Assembly (NCBI GenBank): GCA_003577275.1
Contig: QEVO01000002.1
Span: forward strand, 248,001 to 312,000
Direction: 5' to 3'
Source: Pseudomonadota bacterium
Lineage (GTDB): Bacteria; Pseudomonadota; Alphaproteobacteria; Sphingomonadales; Govanellaceae
DNA length: 64,000 nt
A program made the position numbers and the translations under genes. A model generated the notes under the pieces. It was not told the origin of the DNA and searched no databases. It saw nothing but the letters and a program-made list of their open reading frames with translations. Positions 59,776-64,000 of this stretch are shown here, piece by piece; the first letter of the stretch is position 1; the number at the start of each line of letters is the position of its first letter.

Positions 59776-60765
59776 GTGGCGGTCAACCATCAGCAATCGG
59801 AAGCAGCCTCCCGCGGCGCACGCATGTTGCGCACCGCCTTGGGGCCTGCGGTCGCCCGATTCCTGGAAGACCCCGCGATCGTCGAGGTCATGCTCAACCC
59901 CGATGGGCGGCTCTGGATCGACCGACTCTCTGACGGCCTGTCCGATACGGGAGAGCGACTTTCGGCAGCCGATGGCGAACGCATCGTCCGCCTTGTCGCC
60001 CATCATGTCGGCGCCGAGGTGCATGACCGTCGCCCGCGCCTCTCGGCCGAGCTCCCCGAAACCGGCGAGCGCTTCGAAGGCCTGCTTCCGCCGGTCGTAA
60101 CGGCACCGGTCTTCGCGATCCGCAAGCCTGCCGTCGCCGTCTTCACGCTCGACGACTATGTCGCCGCCGGCATCATGACGGCGGACCAGGCCGTCATCCT
60201 CCGGCAGGCGGTCGCAGCGCGCGCCAACATCCTCGTGGCCGGAGGAACCAGCACCGGCAAGACCACCCTGACCAACGCCCTGCTAGCCGAGGTCGCGAAG
60301 ACGGCCGACCGAGTCATCGTCATCGAAGACACCCGCGAACTGCAATGCAGGGCGCAGAACATCGTCGCCATGCGCACCAAGGACGGCGTCGCGACCCTAT
60401 CCGACCTGGTGCGCTCCTCGCTGCGGCTGCGGCCGGATCGGATCCCGATCGGTGAAGTGCGTGGGTCTGAGGCGCTCGATCTCCTGAAGGCCTGGGGCAC
60501 CGGCCATCCCGGCGGGATCGGCACGATCCACGCCGGCACCGCACTCGGCGCGCTGCGCCGCCTCGAGCAGCTCATCCAGGAAGCTGTCGTCACCGTCCCC
60601 CGGGCGCTGATCGCCGAGACCATCGATCTGGTGGCTGTGCTCTCCGGCCGCGGCGCTGCGCGGCGTCTCGCCGAACTCGCCCGCGTCGAAGGGCTCGGGA
60701 CGGACACCGACTACCGCCTTTCCCCCGCAACCCAGCCTCCCGACCCACAAGGAGAACCCGCATGA
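59776..60765 (+). CDS. trbB: TrbB, VirB11-like secretion ATPase
   Basis: 329 aa from GTG 59776. Walker [17 protein letters not shown] (about 155-170), the Asp box [30 protein letters not shown] and the His box [13 protein letters not shown] are intact. A hexameric ATPase at the inner membrane that drives pilus assembly and substrate transfer. It starts the trb operon. Its stop overlaps the trbC start. Confidence 0.93.
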   Translation: MAVNHQQSEAASRGARMLRTALGPAVARFLEDPAIVEVMLNPDGRLWIDRLSDGLSDTGERLSAADGERIVRLVAHHVGAEVHDRRPRLSAELPETGERFEGLLPPVVTAPVFAIRKPAVAVFTLDDYVAAGIMTADQAVILRQAVAARANILVAGGTSTGKTTLTNALLAEVAKTADRVIVIEDTRELQCRAQNIVAMRTKDGVATLSDLVRSSLRLRPDRIPIGEVRGSEALDLLKAWGTGHPGGIGTIHAGTALGALRRLEQLIQEAVVTVPRALIAETIDLVAVLSGRGAARRLAELARVEGLGTDTDYRLSPATQPPDPQGEPA

Positions 60766-61094
60766 TCCGACATATCACGCGCGGCCATCAGCGCCTCGCG
60801 ACCGCCGCCACTGCGCTGACCCTGAGCTTTCTTCTGGCGCCCGCCGCCCATGCATCGGGCTCCTCGATGCCCTGGGAAGCGCCACTGCAGTCCATCCTCC
60901 AGTCGATCGAGGGACCGGTCGCCAAGATCATCGCGGTCATCATCATCATCGTCACCGGCCTGACGCTGGCGTTCGGCGACACGAGCGGAGGATTTCGGCG
61001 CCTCATCCAGATCGTCTTCGGCCTGTCGATCGCCTTCGCGGCCTCCAGCTTCTTCCTGTCGTTCTTCTCGTTCGGCGGCGGGGCGCTCGTCTGA
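60762..61094 (+). CDS. trbC: TrbC, major pilin precursor
   Basis: 110 aa. A long signal region (LTLSFLLAPAAHAS) and two hydrophobic helices (KIIAVIIIIVTGLTLAFG; IVFGLSIAFAASSFFLSFF) are typical of VirB2/TrbC pilins. It would be cut and cyclised by TraF (46906-47451). It overlaps trbB and trbD. Confidence 0.92.
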   Translation: MIRHITRGHQRLATAATALTLSFLLAPAAHASGSSMPWEAPLQSILQSIEGPVAKIIAVIIIIVTGLTLAFGDTSGGFRRLIQIVFGLSIAFAASSFFLSFFSFGGGALV

Positions 61095-61375
61095 TGGCGG
61101 GCCTCCTGCATCATCCCGATGAGGTCGCGGGCTTCTCGGTTCCGGTCCACCGCGCGCTGACCGAGCACATCCTGCTGGGCGGCGCACCGCGCAGCATCGC
61201 CATCATGAACGGCACGCTCGCCGGCGCTGTCGGTCTCGGCTTGCGGCTATGGCTGGTCGGTCTCCTCATCTGGGTGATCGGCCATTTCGCCGCCGTCTGG
61301 GCGGCCAAGCGCGATCCGCTCTTTGTCGAAGTCGGCCGCCGGCATCTGCGCATTCCGGGCCATCTCTCGGTCTGA
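61094..61375 (+). CDS. trbD: TrbD, VirB3-like membrane protein
   Basis: 93 aa. VHRALTEHILLGGAPRSIAI followed by two membrane stretches (LAGAVGLGLRLWLVGLLIWV, IGHFAAVWAAKRDPLF) is the VirB3/TrbD signature. A small inner-membrane component that works with TrbE. Its start overlaps the trbC stop by one base. Confidence 0.92.
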   Translation: MAGLLHHPDEVAGFSVPVHRALTEHILLGGAPRSIAIMNGTLAGAVGLGLRLWLVGLLIWVIGHFAAVWAAKRDPLFVEVGRRHLRIPGHLSV

Positions 61376-61384
61376 GGCTTGGCC

Positions 61385-63823
61385 ATGATGAACCTCGCCG
61401 AATACCGCCGTACCGCGACCCGCCTCGCTGATTTCCTGCCATGGGCGGCGCTGGTCGGCGAAGGCGTCGTGCTCAACAAGGATGGCAGCTTCCAGCGCAC
61501 CGCGCGCTTTCGCGGTCCGGATCTCGACTCAGCTGTGGCTGCCGAACTGGTGGCCGTCGCCAGTCGCCTCAACAACGCCTTCCGGCGTCTGGGCTCGGGC
61601 TGGGCGATCTTCGTCGAAGCGCAGCGTCACGAAGCCGCCTCCTATCCGGCAAGCCGCTTCGCGGACGCCGCCTCCGCCCTCGTCGATGCGGAGCGCAAGG
61701 CTGACTTCGAGGAAGCGGGCGCACATTACGAGTCGAGCTACTTCCTGACCTTTCTCTATCTCCCGCCCGCCGAGGACGCCGCGCGGGCTGAACTCTGGCT
61801 CTACGAGGGTCGCCAACAGTCCGGCGTCGATCCCCATGAAGCCCTCGCGGCCTTCATTGACCGCACCAACCGCGTCCTCCAGCTCGTCGATGGCTTCATG
61901 CCGGAATGCCGTTGGCTCGATGACGCCGAGACCCTGACTTACCTGCACGCGACCGTCTCCACAAAGCGCCACCGGGTCCGCGTGCCCGAAACGCCGATCT
62001 ACCTCGATGCGCTTCTCGCCGATGAGCCGCTGACCGGCGGCCTCGAACCGCGGCTCGGCGCCGCCCATCTGCGAGTGCTGACGATCAACGGCTTTCCGAC
62101 CGCGACGACGCCAGGGATTCTCGACGATCTCAACCGGCTCGCCTTTCCCTATCGCTGGTCCACGCGGGCGATCCTTCTCGACAAGACGGACGCCACGAAG
62201 CTGCTGACGCGCATCCGGCGGCAGTGGTTCGCCAAGCGCAAGTCCATCGCCGCGATCCTCAAGGAAGTGATGACCAACGAGGCATCCGCGCTCGTCGACA
62301 CGGATGCTGCGAACAAGGCGGCCGATGCCGACATGGCCTTGCAGGAGCTGGGAGCGGACTATGCCGGTCAGGCCTATGTGACCGCAACCGTCACCGTCTG
62401 GGACGCCGATCCGCGCACCGCCGACGAGAAGCTGCGCCTCGTCGAAAAGGTGATCCAGGGCCGCGACTTCACCGCGATGTCCGAGACCATCAACGCCGTC
62501 GATGCCTGGCTCGGGTCGCTGCCCGGCCACGTCTACGCCAACGTGCGGCAACCACCGATCTCCACCCTGAACCTCGCCCACATGGTTCCGCTATCGGCGG
62601 TCTGGGCCGGGCCGGAACGGGACGAGCATTTCGGTGCGCCGCCACTGCTTTACGGCAAGACGGAGGGCAGCACGCCGTTTCGCTTTTCGCTGCATGTCGG
62701 CGACGTCGGCCACACGCTGGTGGTCGGACCGACAGGCGCGGGCAAGTCCGTGCTGCTCGCGCTCATCGCACTTCAGTTCCGGCGCTATCCGGACGCCCAA
62801 GTCTTCGCCTTCGACTTCGGCGGCTCGATCCGCGCAGCCGCGCTCGCCATGGGAGGCGATTGGCACGACCTCGGCGGCAGCCTGACGGACGGCGCCGCGT
62901 CGTCGGTGTCCCTCCAACCACTCGCGCGCGTTCACGAGACCCATGAGCGTGCCTGGGCAGCCGACTGGATCGCCGCCATCCTAGCCCGCGAGGGCGTCAC
63001 GATTACGCCGGAGGTTAAAGAACATCTTTGGACGGCGCTGACCTCGCTGGCGTCCGCGCCGATCACAGAGCGCACGCTGACGGGCCTCGCCGTCCTCCTC
63101 CAGTCGAACGATCTCAAGCAGGCGCTGCGACCCTATTGCGTGGGCGGTGCATATGGACGGCTGCTGGATGCCGAAGGTGAGCAACTGGGGGAAGCCGCAG
63201 TCCAGGCCTTTGAAACCGAGGGGCTGATCGGCGGCGGCGCGGCGCCAGCGGTTCTCGCTTATCTCTTCCATCGGATCGGCGACCGTCTGGATGGACGGCC
63301 CACGCTTCTGATTGTCGACGAAGGCTGGCTCGCGCTCGACGACGAGGGCTTCGCGGCGCAACTGCGCGAATGGCTGAAGACGCTGCGAAAGAAGAACGCG
63401 TCCGTCGTCTTCGCAACGCAGTCGTTGGCCGACATCGATGGGAGCGCGATCGCTCCGGCTATCATCGAAAGCTGCCAGACGCGCCTTTTGCTGCCGAACG
63501 AACGCGCGATCGAGCCGCAGATCACCGCGATCTACCGGCGCTTCGGCTTGAACGACCGTCAGATCGAGATCCTCAGCCGGGCCACACCCAAGCGCGACTA
63601 TTACTGCCAGTCGCGGCGCGGCAACCGGCTGTTCGAGCTGGGGCTCTCCGAAGTCGCCCTCGCGCTCTGCGCGGCATCCTCGAAAACTGATCAGGCCGCC
63701 ATCGAGGCGATCCTCGCCGAGCATGGCCGCGACGGCTTCCTGCCCGCCTGGCTGCGCGCCCGCGATGTCGGATGGGCTGCCGACCTCATCCCCGACCTCA
63801 CCAACCTGGAGCCCAAGCCATGA
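61385..63823 (+). CDS. trbE: TrbE, VirB4-like secretion ATPase
   Basis: 812 aa from ATG 61385, with GAGG 7 nt upstream. The N-terminal CagE/VirB4 domain is followed by Walker A GPTGAGKSVLLALI (about 448-461), Walker B LLIVDEGWLALDD and FATQSLADIDGSAIAPAI. It energises pilin extraction and channel assembly. Its stop overlaps the trbJ start. Confidence 0.94.
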   Translation: MMNLAEYRRTATRLADFLPWAALVGEGVVLNKDGSFQRTARFRGPDLDSAVAAELVAVASRLNNAFRRLGSGWAIFVEAQRHEAASYPASRFADAASALVDAERKADFEEAGAHYESSYFLTFLYLPPAEDAARAELWLYEGRQQSGVDPHEALAAFIDRTNRVLQLVDGFMPECRWLDDAETLTYLHATVSTKRHRVRVPETPIYLDALLADEPLTGGLEPRLGAAHLRVLTINGFPTATTPGILDDLNRLAFPYRWSTRAILLDKTDATKLLTRIRRQWFAKRKSIAAILKEVMTNEASALVDTDAANKAADADMALQELGADYAGQAYVTATVTVWDADPRTADEKLRLVEKVIQGRDFTAMSETINAVDAWLGSLPGHVYANVRQPPISTLNLAHMVPLSAVWAGPERDEHFGAPPLLYGKTEGSTPFRFSLHVGDVGHTLVVGPTGAGKSVLLALIALQFRRYPDAQVFAFDFGGSIRAAALAMGGDWHDLGGSLTDGAASSVSLQPLARVHETHERAWAADWIAAILAREGVTITPEVKEHLWTALTSLASAPITERTLTGLAVLLQSNDLKQALRPYCVGGAYGRLLDAEGEQLGEAAVQAFETEGLIGGGAAPAVLAYLFHRIGDRLDGRPTLLIVDEGWLALDDEGFAAQLREWLKTLRKKNASVVFATQSLADIDGSAIAPAIIESCQTRLLLPNERAIEPQITAIYRRFGLNDRQIEILSRATPKRDYYCQSRRGNRLFELGLSEVALALCAASSKTDQAAIEAILAEHGRDGFLPAWLRARDVGWAADLIPDLTNLEPKP

Positions 63824-64000
63824 TGATCCGACGCTCTCGCGCGGCGCTGTTCGCCGCAACCATACTCTCGCTGCCCGTCGCCTTCTCGCCCGTGTTTGTC
63901 ACCCCGGCAGCGGCGCAGTGGGTCGTTTATGATCCGACCAACTACGTCCAGAATGTCCTGTCGGCCGCGCGGGCGCTCGAGCAGATCAACAACCAGATCC
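63820..64000 (+). CDS. trbJ: TrbJ, VirB5-like protein (partial, cut by window end)
   Basis: The first 60 codons are visible. A signal peptide (LFAATILSLPVAFSPVFV, cleavage near PAAAQ) precedes VVYDPTNYVQNVLSAARALE and QINNQI, the start of the TrbJ/VirB5 helical domain. A periplasmic minor pilus component; the gene order B-C-D-E-J is canonical. The rest lies beyond the window. Confidence 0.88.
   Translation, partial: MMIRRSRAALFAATILSLPVAFSPVFVTPAAAQWVVYDPTNYVQNVLSAARALEQINNQI

Noticed and set aside
1..64000. CRISPR arrays, tRNA or rRNA genes
   Set aside because: I saw no regularly spaced repeat-spacer pattern and no tRNA- or rRNA-like sequence on reading the window.

Overview
The window is high-GC DNA from an alphaproteobacterium, most likely Hyphomicrobiales (Rhizobiales; Mesorhizobium, Bosea or Methylobacterium type). 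It is the inside of one large conjugative mobile element, an ICE or plasmid of the ICEMlSym type. Supporting genes are an RlxS-type relaxase, TraF peptidase, TraG/VirD4 coupling protein, Trb type IV secretion genes, an RdfS-like excisionase, DUF2285 transfer regulators, and a RepA/ParA replication-partition module. No integrase, attachment site, tRNA or rRNA is visible, and both ends are cut through genes (a sacsin-like ATPase on the left, trbJ on the right).

Layout. (1) 1-16.6 kb, defence island. A leftward operon encodes a BrxR-like WYL regulator, a SNF2 helicase with a C-terminal DUF3883 domain, and a sacsin/HSP90-like ATPase running off the edge. Divergent from it are a 47-aa basic protein and an AddB/AddA-like nuclease-helicase pair. 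A SIR2-HerA pair and a KTSC protein follow. (2) 17-31 kb, element backbone: ArdC, ParB-like protein, two small conserved proteins, a methyltransferase-strawberry-notch helicase, a TOPRIM protein, DUF2493, small proteins and DUF736; ardC and parB share a near-identical leader. (3) 31.2-42 kb, metal cargo: a MerR regulator with PbrR/CadR-like cysteines, NAD synthetase, MAPEG protein, a P1B ATPase with four unusual N-terminal metal-binding repeats, LspA, CcdA, UppP and a CDF-like exporter, ending at an IS110-family transposase. Two promoters carry matching MerR-type palindromes in 19-bp spacers. (4) 42.1-53.1 kb, regulation, replication and processing: two HTH regulators, a QseM-like DUF2285 protein, an FseA-like activator split by a +1 frameshift, RdfS, RepA with DnaA-box-like and iteron-like repeats inside its gene, ParA, an RHH protein, DUF2840, TraF, DUF736, lytic transglycosylase, an oriT-like inverted-repeat region, relaxase, TraG and an RHH protein. 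(5) 53.3-59.5 kb, a leftward five-gene cargo operon inserted before trbB: hipB-hipA-gamma-glutamylcyclotransferase-like-nuclease-helicase (the last two Hachiman-like), with three palindromic operators upstream. (6) 59.8-64 kb, trbB-C-D-E-J.

How it fits together. The FseA/QseM/RdfS circuit would control excision and transfer, RlxS and TraG would process and deliver DNA, and Trb would form the channel. Cargo occupies at least three backbone positions: anti-phage or anti-element modules in two, heavy-metal (Pb/Cd/Zn-type) export in one. The most novel-looking parts are the bidirectional WYL locus with one shared palindrome, the fused HipBA-GGCT-nuclease-helicase operon, the likely programmed frameshift, and the origin-like array inside repA.
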